DNA from: Viscum album
Taxonomy: Eukaryota > Streptophyta > Magnoliopsida > Santalales > Viscaceae
Direction of reading: 5' to 3'
DNA length: 64,000 bases
Assembly (NCBI GenBank): GCA_963277665.1
Contig: OY728163.1
Coordinates: 1,905,576,644 to 1,905,640,643 of the forward strand
Positions 46,231 through 59,121 of the stretch are shown piece by piece (positions within the stretch are counted from its first letter, which is position 1; every line of letters starts with the position of its first letter). The position numbers were made by a program, and so were the translations under genes. Under the pieces are notes generated by a model. It ran no database searches and was not told where the DNA came from. It worked only from the letters and a program-made list of their open reading frames with translations.

Positions 46231-48232
46231 GGAGAACCGAAGAACGACGATTGAGTGATGTCGTTGGAGGCTTGTGGTGGGAACGATGAACACTGATTAT
46301 TCCTCAAACGCAGACGTTCTCCAATGATCTTGAGGTAGAGTTTTTATTTGGTATAGTTTTAAAAGAATTGTTGAATCTTATTCTTCCCTCATGTTATCAA
46401 GCTAACGTGAAGGGTGCGGGCCAAACGAACAAGGCCCGAACCCTCCGCTACTTTGTTGATCTATGAGTTCTTCGCAGACTTTTTATTTGGGTTGGAAGAA
46501 ACCCGGAACAGAGGGTCAAGCGGTGAAGATGGCATCTCGGGGAGGCCGTTGGTACCTTCGGATGGAAAGACGGGCCACTGGACCTCACCCGGTGACTCGC
46601 GGAAGATCGCCGGTGCAACAACGACACGAAAACACCGGCGATCGGTGGTGACTGGAAATGACTGGCCACAAAGGAGATGGTGGTAGATGGCTAGGGCCAA
46701 CCGTGGAAGGCGGAGCGGTGCGCAGTGATGTGCCGCCAGAGAGGGTGGTCGCAACTCTTTAGCCGCGGCGGACGTAAGGAGCGGCCGACACCGGCCGGCT
46801 GAAGAAGGTAGAGCGGCACGCAACGACGCGCCACTGGAGAGGGTGGTCATGACTCCGAAATTGCGGCAACAGGGACCCGCTCCCTACAGGTCCCACAAAA
46901 AAACCAGGTGGCACCACGTGGCGCCGTCGCATGGACCGAATGACCTTAGCCGTTCGGGAAGACTGGGGGGCCGTTCCCCCGTGCCAGATAGGGCGCCCCC
47001 CACTCCAGCGGGCCGCGCCTCCAGCCAGCCGTGCTAGGAAAGTGGGCCGTGTAGACCCAGTGGGCCACACCCCTCTATGATCCGGGCCGTGCGAGCCTAG
47101 AGGGTCGCGCCCTTCGCGGTCTGGGCTGCGCCCCCTGTGGGTCGGGCCACACCCCATGCGGGCCGGGCCGCGCCCCCCCTGTGGGTTGGTCTGGACCATA
47201 GCCTAGAGGTATGGGCCCACTGCGGCCTAGACCAATCGGGTTAGACCCGGGTCGGACCAGACCGAGACCCAACCAGGCCCAGTTTCGCTTAAAGGGTCAT
47301 AACTTGTGAACCGAACGTCCGTTTGATGAACCGTCTATGGCGCTGGGATACTTGGAGCGAGATTGTCCTTTTGGTTTACTCCAATTGAATTTTGGAGAAA
47401 GTTGGAGTACGACTGAGTTGAATCGAACCCAAATCCAACCGGGCCCTCGTTACTAAAATGCTTATAAGTCACAGACCGAGCATCCGATTGACGCACCATC
47501 TGTCGCATTGAAACCCTTAAGACATGACGATCATTTGGGATACTTCTTCATGGAACTTCGTGGAGGTTTAGGTATGACCGATGGATTGATGAGAGGATCC
47601 TCCTGGAATCAAGCGTGCTTAGTGAGATAATCTAGTGGTGGGCTGAAACGTGGGTCAACGCTCACCGATCCTATGCGGGTCAGCATCTATCGATCCTATG
47701 TGGGTCTACCGATCCTGTGTGGGTCAGCAGTAGAGGCTCTCGATAGAATAAGATAATCCAGCGATACATCTAATCATCCTTACTTCTGTACTTAAGTTAT
47801 ACCCGGTGTGAGCTAAGTCTTTACCTTTGTGGTGTTACCTTCGTGGTATTCTCCCCTCATGGATCAGTTGTGAAAATGGCTTAAAAGTTGGAGCCTTATG
47901 TTTCCTCACGAATGAGACAAGTATATTTTGATAACTTAGGTATATGTATGGGCATATACCTATGTAGAGTTGATGACTGTTTCGTGCTTTGTGATTGAGG
48001 TCTTGATTTGTGTTTTTTTCTTTGTGGAACTCTGTGAGACCTTCAGGGGTCTCGAGGTTCCTACTGAGTATTTTCATACTCACCCCTACACGGGCTACGC
48101 CCGCACCTTACTGTGTCTTATGCAAACAACGAATAATGTTGATCGAGGCTGAGGGAGCTAGGACTAGACGATGCTCAGAGGTGGACCATTTGATGTGACG
48201 TTCCATAGTGACTACTAATCATGAGTTGTACC
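46231..48232 (+). repeat. Part of solo LTR A with a GC-rich island
   Basis: 46400-47280 is GC-rich, with repeated GGGCCG and CGCGCC words from 46940 on. This creates overlapping open frames on both strands (for example 46461-46850 and 46759-47199) with no recognisable domain. It may be the transcribed part of the LTR. 47290-48232 returns to normal LTR composition. The last five bases, GTACC, are the duplication of solo LTR B. Confidence 0.6.
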
Positions 48233-50483
48233 TGTAACACCCCAAGATTTCATAGTACATTATTTCTTTAAAGTAATTCAATAACTTGCACTACACGTAA
48301 CACCGAGTTCAATTTTACCGCCTTTTGAGGGAGAACCCTTTTTAAATCCAATATTTGACACTTTTATATATTAAATTTGACAAAATAAACTTCTTCTTTA
48401 GAATTGGAAGATAAAAATTTAGTTTTGATAAATTTTTGGTATTTTTCTGATAACTTTCATATTATGGTGAATAGTGAAAAATACTAAATTTTAATTAAAA
48501 ACAACTTTTTTATTTAAAATAATTTATAGTGTTAAATTATAAATTTGATTGGTTTTGAAGTATAATTAGATTATATTTTTATCATTTAATACAATTTATG
48601 TCATTATAATTAATTTCACTTTGAAATTGGACATAAACAAGTGTCAATCTTTTGATATATATTGTTACTTAAAAACACGCTATTTATTTTGAATACAGGA
48701 ATTAATTTTAAATTAATTAATGCAACTTATATGTTTTGAATTTGGTAAAATAGACATCATTTTTGAATTTAGAATATCAAATATAGCTTCGGCTGAATTT
48801 TTGGTATTTTTCTGAGAAACATCAATTTTTGACGAATAGTAAAAACAAAACACTGAGTTACTGGTTAAAACCGACTTTTATTTAAATAATTATTTATTTT
48901 ATTTAAATTTATTTTAGGTCAAAATAGATACATAATACCTATATATGTTCAAAATAATTCATTGGAGTCATTTTATAATAATTTTAGATATATAAAAAAT
49001 TTTATTGAACATTTTACTGTCTTTTACCCACCTCCTAGGAGTATTTGTAAATTTGCATAAAACTTAATTTTACCACTTCTGTGAGTTGAATTTCAAAACT
49101 CCGAGAGACACAGTTAACCTCAGTAAGTAAAATGTGGTTCAATAAGATGAAAATAATTTTTGGTGAATAGTAACGTTTGACTTTTATTTACCGCGGTTAA
49201 AGGTAAATAGGGAAATTCAAGGTAAAAAGAATATTATAATAATTCAAAATTACCTTAATACATGTCCTAACCTTATTTTATGAGTAATGGACGACCATGA
49301 TCATCTTTGGGTCGATTTTGGGACCCCATGTAGCCACTTATAAATGATAATGATACTTTAGATTAATTAATTTAAAGTAAAGGCAAAATTGACATAAACA
49401 AAAATCTTTTAGTAATTAATTTTTATATGGTGTTATATAAGTAATATTTTTGACTATAAATATTCATTGGAAAGATAAAAATATTTCCTACATCATGGAA
49501 TTTTTTTTTATAATTTTTAGACATCAAATAAATTAAATTATTTATGACACAATAATGATGCAGTATTTACCTCATTAATAAATGATTTAAATAAATTAGA
49601 TTATAAATATTAAAATAATATCCAAAACATGTCCAATTCTTATTGGATGATTTTATTTCGACTACGAGTCATCTTATCTTCGACCCTAATTATTTTTGGA
49701 CCTTTAGAAACCGAATATCATTATATAATAAAATAATATTTTCACACTTTCCTAAAGAGCCCCTCCTCCCCCTTATAAAAGGAGACCACTTCTAACCAAT
49801 TTTTCACACCTCTCAAGCCTTTAGTCTCATCCAAACTCTGCCAAATTAATCTCCCTACATCCTTCTACTACTCTTAGAAGCCTTACCTTAGGCAGAAGAC
49901 ACTTTAAGAAGTCCTTTTGGTTCAAACCAAAGGAAGTTACCCAAATTAAAGGTAAAAATTTCTCTTAACTTCTTTCCATTTATTTTACTTATCCAACCCT
50001 AAACTATTTTTATTCCTTTATTTTATAACAAAACCACTATCCTCAATATACTGGGATGTTGTTATGAGAATTATTCTAACTACACTTACACACACCTCCA
50101 TCTAATGGGTTAAGAACATAATGTATCTGTGGATGACAAACTAACGCCTCACGAAACGATGATTGTTCAATTACCTCTTACCACCTCTCATGGTGGCCAT
50201 TATGATGGAACTGTATTTATATATGATATATATTATGTTTATGTTTTCTTAATGCTTTTTTATTTTTATTTTATAGCATACCTTAATGGTTTCCATTATA
50301 GGTAAACGTGATAATTTCATTTGAGGAAGTGCGGACTACCGCCCCCTCAAAGTGATATGACTCATTAATACCATATGTGGGATGTATAAAGGATGTAGTT
50401 AATGATATTATATATGATATTATACTGGAATTATAATATACCTATGTATAATTATGTTTTAATTTCATTAAAATAATAAATAT

Positions 50484-50546
50484 AAATGAAATTAGCGTTT
50501 ATGCGTATGTATGACTTACTGTCTCCATAAACGGTGTATTTCATTT
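50484..50546. repeat. Double-stem inverted repeat in solo LTR B
   Basis: Outer arms AAATGAAAT (50484-50492) and ATTTCATTT (50538-50546). Inner arms CGTTTATG (50496-50503) and CATAAACG (50526-50533). It corresponds to 55771-55835 in the LARD, where one inner base pair differs on both arms. Confidence 0.82.
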
Positions 50547-51730
50547 CTTACCCCAAAATGATATGTACTATTATAAATACATGTATATAATGGATATATA
50601 TGATATATGTGATATCTAAATCATGAATATCATTATGGATATAATGAAATTTTGACCATGTGAACAACTTGTAACTACAGGGTGTTCATTTTTGACTCAA
50701 GTGCCAAATATCAACAAAATGAACGTTATTAACTTAAATGATTACATAATGTTTATAACATGGTAATAAGTGATATAAAAGGAATAATAAACTTGAAAAA
50801 GTTTCTTAATCAAGTAGAAATTAACTTTAGTTTATTATTCATGATATTAAATAATGAACGGGTCAAGTCGGACACGAGGTAAGGGGTTTCTTATCTCACT
50901 TTTAATTCTGCAAGATTTCCATTGTTCACCACTTATTTATTGCATGTGGTGTATTGTGTACTACCATTTGATATATATTAAAATGATTCTATTTATATTC
51001 ATGATATTATGTGATTAATTTGGTTGTTATTGACTATTGTTCATACAACTCGATTGATTACAATGAGGTAAGGCTTTATTTCACAATCTCTTCATTATCT
51101 GAGGTTGTTTATATGTAATTATCTACTGGGACCTCTTTATCATCCACATCTATGTTTCTTAAAAATTTATTTCAAAACATTCTTACTATTTTATATACTA
51201 TGATTTAAAGTCATTTATACCCTTGTTTGACTTTTATAAGATGTTTATAAAGGAATCTTTCCGTCATTTTCCAAACAAGGTCCTTTTAAACCTTTTAGAC
51301 AAAATTAAGGTAAGAATGTCTTTTTTTAACTTATACGGCGGGTGCTGCTATTTTACGCCATTATAAAATCATCAAATATTCCCTTAAAAGCTTATAAGAA
51401 TATTTTTAAAATAATTTTTTTCTTTACAATTATGTGACTCTTAAATGATTTCAAAATAGAAAGAGATATTTCTCTAAAAAAGGTTTTGATTTCATCTATG
51501 TCAATATCCTTTGATGGATTTTAAGTTTATTTGAAGTTGATTTATTATGATACAAAAATTTTATATTGTATTGAAACGTTTTGTGATATGTTTGACTATG
51601 GATATGCTATTCTTATTTCATTCATAGTTCATGGTTAAAGTATTGATATTTCGTATGCTAGTTTTAATACAGATGTTTATGTTATATTTCAACCCCTTAT
51701 TAAGATGAATGTGTTGGACTAGTATGTTTC

Positions 51731-51930
51731 GGGTTAGGGACCGGTAAAAGTAAGCCCTCCAGGTTGGGGTCCGGTTACAGCAGACCCTCTGGGTTGGAGT
51801 CCGGTTACAGAGGCTCTCCGGGTTGGAGTCCGGTTACAAAGGCTCTCTGGGTTGGAGTCCAGTTACAGAGGCTCTCCGGGATGGAGTCCGGTTACAGTGG
51901 CTCTCCGGGTTGGGGTCCGGTTACAGTTAG
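51731..51930. repeat. Minisatellite of seven ~29-bp units in solo LTR B
   Basis: Units follow GGTTGGAGTCCGGTTACAG plus AGGCTCTCCG. The first two units and the last are more diverged. I did not see this array in the LARD LTRs. Confidence 0.88.
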
Positions 51931-52776
51931 CCCCTAGGTCCTGGAACGAGGCCTTAACACAGAAATTAAAGTCTGGTACTATACATTACCTCATTATGAA
52001 AATAATATTGATGGTTCATGTGGTCATTCGACTAGTAGAATACCCATGATTATGTTTTATTATGACATTATTTACTCATCTCATATTCCTTCCATAAAAG
52101 TATTCATGTTTATTATTGGTAAAGGAATTTGGTTTCAATTATTCACTATGCTTAATATTTATGTTATCTTCTGCTGTATTACTTACCCTTACTGAGTGTT
52201 TGATCTCACCCCTTTCTATGTTTTATTTTTTTCATGATTCCAAGAAGTGTATTGTGATTGATATGCAGGGTTAAGCTAAGGGAATAATGGCATTAATAAA
52301 GGATTATTTATGTTGTGTTGTATGTTATAAAGTGTAATGTAACATTCATGTATGTAATATATTTTCCAAGACTGCTAAACCGATCGGTCCTTCGGGACTT
52401 TATTCCTTGTAATCATGCCAATGTATTAAAATAATGCACCAACTCTGGGTAACTGGGGTCAGGGAATTATAGTACCTACCCTTCAGGCAGGATCCTCAGT
52501 GGATGATCTAGGAGCTGTTTTCTCTTTCCAGTTGTACTTGTACTTTTCAGTTGGGCTTGTATTCCGGCCCATTTACTTTCAGTACACTTTTTACTATAGC
52601 AGTTTACTGCGTGGTTTGCTTCCTATTGTGTTCTTGGACTATGTGTTTTCAGGTTTAAAGGCAATGCCATTCCTTTTAAAGAGACATACATTTTTGGTGC
52701 TAGTCACCAGCCCTTGGCCTATGGAAGGTGAGCTTAGGGTAGTCACGGAACGAGCCCCGGGGGACGGGTCGTGAGA

Positions 52777-53330
52777 ATTAAACCATTTTAACAGTTTAAA
52801 GAAACTAATAATTAAACAAACCACATCTTACACACACAAATACCATTTTGAAATAAGACACACACTAAAAAATTCTCCAAACACGTTTCACACCATTGAT
52901 ATAATTTAATAAACTATTTAAAAATTTTAGAAAACAATGACCAAAGGGTATCACAAGACCTTGCACACAAAACCCACTCAAAAATATCTTTTATGATCAA
53001 ATGCACACCAACACATTTCTAAAACATAATTCGTAACCCTTTTAAATTTTAATAACCCAACTATGTAATTTAATAAAATGCTATTTGATGACACAATGTG
53101 GATTTTTATCAAAAATGCCCCAAATCTCATATGAACATACCACTTCAAAAATCAGACACATAATAAACACTCTTAAAACTATTTTTGCACCACATAAAAA
53201 ATCTAATAAATCAATTACACACTTAATAGAACATTTAAAATGTGCGCAACAATGTTTTACCAAAAAACTACACTCAAATGATTATCTTTGAAATCCAACA
53301 CACACTAGAATATTCTCCACACACCATTCA
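52777..53330 (-). repeat. 5' LTR of M2, second piece
   Basis: Continues the right LTR after solo LTR A and matches about 37350-37910 of the left LTR. It is broken at 53330 by the LARD. The five bases before the break, ATTCA, are its probable target duplication; the other side is outside the window. Confidence 0.82.
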
Positions 53331-54649
53331 TATAAGGCCCCAGCCTTAAACCTTACTTAATATTGAGTTATTACAAGATTACACATTGAGTATCTTTTCA
53401 GGTTTAGAGTTTTAGAGAATTAGATCATGAAACTTGCATTACATTCCACATTTAAACAAAGTGGTTACATAAAAGACATTATTCATTCTTCCCATCAACG
53501 GAAACATATTTAAAATAAAACATGGATTCTCTCTTGACACATCCTTGACACTATCATCACATCATGTACCCTTCCCTTGACCTGTGAAAAACATTTCAAA
53601 AAAACTTGGGATGAGCATAAAAAGCTCAGTAAGAGTTATAAAAATATGGAAAGGAAACATGAGTTCATATATACATAAGAATGAAATCATACTTTACCCA
53701 TAAAACATAGGCACTTTATCATACCTCATAAAATCATGAACAAATCATAGAAAACATAAGACATAAAGGTAACTTGAGGCATTCATAACATTCTTACGTA
53801 GGGAGTAACCCTCTTGGTTACGTTTGGAATACCCATCACAGTATATTCCCTAAATCTCTTCTGAGAAACCTTAACGTTTCACTCCTTCGCATTACCCAAT
53901 GCATTGGAGAGCTATATCGGGCTCACCCGCCCTTAGTTTATCACGGAATCACCCGTTCTTCATAACAATGCCCAAGAACCATAACATAATCGTATCACAT
54001 AAACATGAATAAAGGAAACATAACATTTCCACATTTCAATCACAATATAACATTTTAGGATATTGAAATAATGAATCCATTCAAAAAGAAACCATTTCCA
54101 AAACCATTTAAAACATTTAATAAAGAGATTTTTGAATCAAAGTGTCCCATACCACCTTGAAGCTTTTAACATTTTAAACCATTAATATCCATATAAATAA
54201 ATCCTTAAAACCATTTTGAAAACATGGATATTAATAAGAACAAATAATTAAAACATTTAAAACGATATTTTGGTTAAAGGGGTTTTACCAAAATTAGAGA
54301 CACTTGAATACAATAATCGAGGAATAACATTTAGTCAGAACTTTATAATATCATGAGAATAAAAGGATTCATGATATAATACTCCAAAGGACAGTATATA
54401 CACCATATAAGAGTGAATTGGTGCATAACAACAATGAACCCTCAATAGAAATGTCAAATGTGACGAAATCCCTTATAAAGAAGGTATCATTAAATTAAGG
54501 ACAAATAAATCGCAAAAATATGTGTGACAAATATATATACACCCAATATAAGTGGATATTAAGTGTAAAACAATAAAAGGTCATTCACACATATTCAATG
54601 GATGACATATTCAATGACTACAAGTTGAACCCAAAGAAATCGAAATTGG

Positions 54650-55400
54650 GTTAAAAAGTTCAATTGACAGCCTAACGGAATCACATCAAAATGAGTTGAT
54701 GAGAGATAAAAAGTGTATCTCATCACTTGGACATAAAATTTACATCAATAAGGATATATGAGAACATATCCCGACATAACAATATGTAAATTAAAAGACC
54801 CAACAAAAGAAGTCTTTTAAAAAAGAGGAGGGTGAAAGGTTCCCTTACCGACTTGGATATCTTTCAAAACATACACCCCATGAAAGAAGGACAATAGATC
54901 ATTGATGTAAATACTCATAAATGAAATTATATTACACAAATAGCAGAATAATGGGCAGTACATACACCACTCAATGGAAATTGTGGCAAATGTAGCATAA
55001 ATCTCACGGGAATAAAAGTGAGATGAAAAATCCCTTACGAAAACTCGGCAGCCTAACGACGCCACATAAAACTTCCGAATATGGATTGATGAGATCAAAT
55101 AGGGTATCTCATCACATTACAATAAAATGTACAGAAAGAGTAATATAGAAGAACATCCCCCAACATTACAAAGAGGAGCTTAAAAGAAGTGACATAAAGG
55201 AGAGTACTTAAAAAGAAAGAGAGAGGTTAGATCTCTTACGAAAGTTCGACAGCCTAACGACGCCACTCAAAACTTCCAAAATGGACTGATGAGAGAGAAT
55301 AGGGTCTCTCATCACATGAACATAAAAATTATAGTAGGAGTAATATAAAAGAACATCCCAATCATAAGAAATATGAGCTTAAAAGAAATGACATAAAAGA
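54650..55400. repeat. Three diverged tandem units, each with a perfect TGATGAGA hairpin
   Basis: Units contain CAGCCTAACG near the start, then hairpins. Arms are TGATGAGA 54697-54704 with TCTCATCA 54718-54725; TGATGAGAT 55087-55095 with ATCTCATCA 55106-55114; TGATGAGAGA 55287-55296 with TCTCTCATCA 55305-55314. The same three occur 6,510 bp to the right. Confidence 0.85.
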
Positions 55401-55770
55401 GTGTACTTAAAAAGAAAGAGAGTTGTAGGATCCCTTACCTCGGGTCCGACTTGACTCGATCGTTCTTTAATCTCCTGAATAATAAACTTGAGTTAATTTC
55501 TAATTCTTTAAGAACCTTTTTCAAGTTCATTATTACTTTTATACCACTTATTACCATGTCATAAACATTATGTAATCATTTAAGTTAATAATATTTGTTT
55601 TGCCCATATTTGGTTCTTAAGTCGAAAGTGGACTTCTTACAATTACATGTTGTTCGTGTGGCCAAATGTTTATTATATCCAGAATTGTATTCATTATTTA
55701 GATATCATATATGTCATATATATCCAGTACATTAATGCATTTATAACATTACATAATCATTTAGAGGTAA

Positions 55771-55835
55771 GAAATGAAATGCACCGTTCATGGAGACGGT
55801 AAGCCGTACGTACGCATGAACGCTACTTTCATTTC
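55771..55835. repeat. Double-stem inverted repeat in the LARD 3' LTR
   Basis: Outer arms GAAATGAAA (55771-55779) and TTTCATTTC (55827-55835). Inner arms CGTTCATG (55785-55792) and CATGAACG (55815-55822). The right LTR has it at 62281-62345. Confidence 0.85.
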
Positions 55836-58800
55836 TATTTCGTATTTTATAGAATGGAATAATAATGATATAAAGGTATATTATAATTCCAGTATAATAT
55901 CATATATAATATCATATTTCCATCCTTTATACATCCCACATATGGTATTTAACGAATCAAATCACTTTGAGGGGGCGGTAGTCCGCACTTCCTTAAATGA
56001 AGATATCGCGTATACCCATAATGGAAGCCATAAAGGTAAGACAAAAATGAAAAATACAGAAGCATAAATAAAACATAAACATATTATATATCATATATAA
56101 AAATAGTGACATCATAATGGCCACATTTTAAGGTGTTAAATGAGTATTGAACAATCATCGTTTCGGGAGGCAGAATTTCACCATCCACGGAAACCGTATG
56201 TTCTTTAACCATTTTATGTAGTTGTGTGAGAGTGTAGCTAGAATAAATCTTATAAAAACATCCTAGTATATTGAAGATACTGGTGTTGTTACAAAAGAAA
56301 TAAATAAAAAAAGTTTAGGGGGTTGGAGAAGAAAAATAAAACAAATGAACATGAGAGAATGAATTACCTTTAAAAGTGTAACTCCTTTTGATTTGAGCCT
56401 AAAGGCTTCCTTTGAAAGGATTATGCCCAAAGGGAATCCTCTAGGATGAGGATAGGTATGTGGAGAGTGTAAATGGTCAGGGTTTGGCCGAGCCAAAGGC
56501 TTGAGGAGTGTGTTAAATGAGGTAGAGGTGGGGACCTTTTATAAGAGGAGAGGAGGGGCACTTTTGGAAAGTAAAGAAATATTACTTTATTTGAAAATGT
56601 GTTTCGGTTTCAAAAGGTCCCAAATTGATATAATTCGTGGATAAGGTGATAAGGCTTCTAAATACACTCATCCAATAAGTTTTGGACATGTTTAGTTCAT
56701 AGATTTTACATTATCTTTCCATTTTATTTAAATCGTCAAATAATGATGTCATCGCTGCATCATTATTATGTCATAAATAATTTAATTTATTTAATGTCTA
56801 AAAATTATAAAACAAATAATATGATGTAGGAAATCTTTTTATCTTTTCAATGAATATTTATAATCAAAAATATGACTTGTATAACCCCACCTAAAAATTG
56901 TTTTAGTAAAACATATCATGTTTGTGTCAATTTTACTTTTACATTAAATAAAATGTTATTTGTGTCATTTCCCAACCAAAGTGGATCCATGGGGTCCCCA
57001 AGTTGACCCATGGCTTGTCTTGGTCGGCCATGATACAACCAATGAGGGTAAGACATGTGTCAAGCTCATCTCATTTTATTAAAGCATTATTTTTACCTTA
57101 AACTACACTAATTACCACTAATCGCGATTAAAAACTTAATAAGTTACTATTCACCAAAAAATTATTTTAATCTCATTGAACCACATTTTACTTCTTAATG
57201 ACAACCATGTATGTCGGATTTTTGAAAATAAAAACACAAAGATGACAAAATTTCATTTAAACGGAAAATCAGTTTTTATAAGTACCACTTAGTGGTTTCA
57301 CTATTCATCAAAAATTGAAGTTTTTTCAGAAAAATCCCAAAAATTCACCTTAAGCTATATTTGATATTCCGAATTCAAAAATGAAGTCCGTTTTAAAAAA
57401 TTCAAAACATATTAGTCACATTAATTAATTTAATAATTAATTCCTGCTGTCAGAGCAAATAGCGTGTTTTTATAAAACAATAAGTATCAAAAGATTGACA
57501 CTAGTTTAAGTCTGATTTCAAAGTGAAATTAATTCCAACGACCACTATTGGATTTAATGGTAAAAATATTTTCTAATTTAACTTTAAAACCAATTCAAAA
57601 TATAATCTAATCATATAAATAAATTAGATTAAAAAGAGGTTTTGAATTAAAATACAACATTTTACACTATTCATTAAAAATGAACTTTATCAGAAAAATA
57701 CCAAAAAATTACACAAAGTAAAATTTGATGTCCCGATTCTTAATAAGAGTTTTATTTGGTCCAAAAGAATGTTTAAGAGTGAAAAAAACTATATTTAATG
57801 ACAGTTCTCCATTAAAAGGCGATAAGTGAACCTTTAGTGAAAACTAGGGCATATACGCCTAAAATTGTATTCTTTCCGTATTTTAAGCCTTTAGCTTTTA
57901 TTGGATAAATGTAAAAACATTTAAAAAACATATATAATCATATTTTAGTTATTTCTATCCATTACCGCCAATAAAACGGCTACATGTTAACTACCATTTG
58001 AAATAATATTATTTTATTATTAGAGTGCAACGTAAGATTCCCAAGAAACTCGTTGTTGCGTGTTGGGTACGCCATCGAGTATAGCGTCCCCTTTAAAGTC
58101 ATATTAATATTTTATTCACAAATATGGATAAATATGAAAATTTCATATTCATTATTTACCTGGGGTGTTACATCCTTCCCCCCTTTTGGGAATTGCGTCC
58201 TCGCAATTTTAAAATTGCGCTTGGAAACATCCTTGAAAGTCCCACATCAGAGAAGAGTCGGTAAAAAAATCACTTTAAAATAAAGAAAGATAAGTACAAA
58301 GGTCACCCGAGTTAACCCATACTAGGATTCCAAGTATGAAAATATGGACATGGAGGAGAAAACATAGGGTCATGTTCTAATGGAGAGTGATAGAAAACAT
58401 GTTCAGGAGAAAGTTAACAATAAGAAAATCACAAACTTGTGATGGGTTAAACGGTACTCGATTCCCCAGTAGGAAAAGTTAATAGACAACATTTTTGTTT
58501 TAAGTTACTTTTTATTGAGGAATTTATTCATAAGGAAGCATAATCACTTATCATGTTGACTTTCAACTTTTACTAGATTCCTTAGTCAAACTCATATTTT
58601 TTCCAAAAGACGAGTATTTAGGGAGACTTGTTCGCATTAAGAGTACTATAATCAACTTCTAGAGAATCACCTAATCCCCAAAAGAGAACTATATACATCC
58701 CATGTTTTTAGGCTTTAACCAAAACCAAAACCAAAAATCTTAGTACAAGATCAGATAATCCAGAAAAGGATAACCCCTTATAAAAAGAAAATCTATTCTT

Positions 58801-59121
58801 AATCTCCAAAATTTGTCCAACAAAACCCAAATTTCAACGAGGACCATCCGATAAACAATTTGTCCATAAAATTATTCAAAGTAAACCAATATAATATTGA
58901 AACCCAAATATTTGAAGGATTTAGTCACATAGTCTTCCAAGTTAAATCGTAACATTTATCTCCAAACAACATCAATTGCTCCTAAAGTATCGTTTTGAAA
59001 AGTAATTAACCTAATCACATATCCTCCATGATAGGTTAATCATTTTCATAAATAACCCAAAATCAACTTACTCTTAATTCATAAAATCATATAACTAGAA
59101 TGAATCAGTCAAACTAACCAG

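Larger units (their letters stand above)
48233..52471 (+). mobile_element. Solo LTR B (4,239 bp) of the LARD family, TSD GTACC
   Basis: It begins TGTAACACCCCAAGATTTC and ends GGGAATTATA. The GTACC duplication lies at 48228-48232 and 52472-52476. In reverse orientation it matches the LARD LTRs, for example GGAAGTGCGGACTACCGCCCC with CCATATGTGGGATGTATAAAGGAT (50330-50400 against 55935-55995). It is clearly older than the LARD: many differences, mostly C/T and G/A. The end is TATA, not CA, and the LARD LTR has the same ending. Confidence 0.88.
44551..52776 (+). mobile_element. Gypsy-type solo LTR A (about 2.9 kb without its own insertions), TSD ATTAA
   Basis: It begins TGTAAAGACCTGAAATTTTC and ends GGGTCGTGAGA, close to the GGGTCGTGACA end of the E1 LTR. 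The target duplication ATTAA is at 44546-44550 and 52777-52781. The host LTR sequence reads through across the two flanks when compared with about 37345-37360. It contains the CACTA element (45151-46230) and solo LTR B (48233-52471). TCCTACTGAGTAT...CACCCTACRCG-type wording near 48058-48100 resembles 5795-5830 of the E1 LTR, so it is a related family. No internal domain remains. Confidence 0.85.
53331..58172 (-). repeat. 3' LTR of the LARD (left copy)
   Basis: It starts on the minus strand TGTAACACCCCAGG at 58172 and ends CTTATA at 53331. It includes three TGATGAGA hairpin units (54697-55314) and a double-stem inverted repeat (55771-55835). The open frames 54817-55098 and 55774-56067 recur in the right LTR almost unchanged but have no known domain, and at least the second is broken in solo LTR B. 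Confidence 0.9.

Noticed and set aside
46461..47199. 129-aa and 146-aa minus-strand frames
   Set aside because: Products of the GC-rich island in solo LTR A, with Pro/Arg/Gly-rich low complexity and no domain.
55774..56067. 97-aa frame conserved in both LARD LTRs (also 62284-62577), and the 93-aa frame at 54817-55098
   Set aside because: The LTRs are nearly identical at nucleotide level because the insertion is young. In the older solo LTR the first frame is cut after about 30 codons while the DNA is still similar, so protein selection is not supported.
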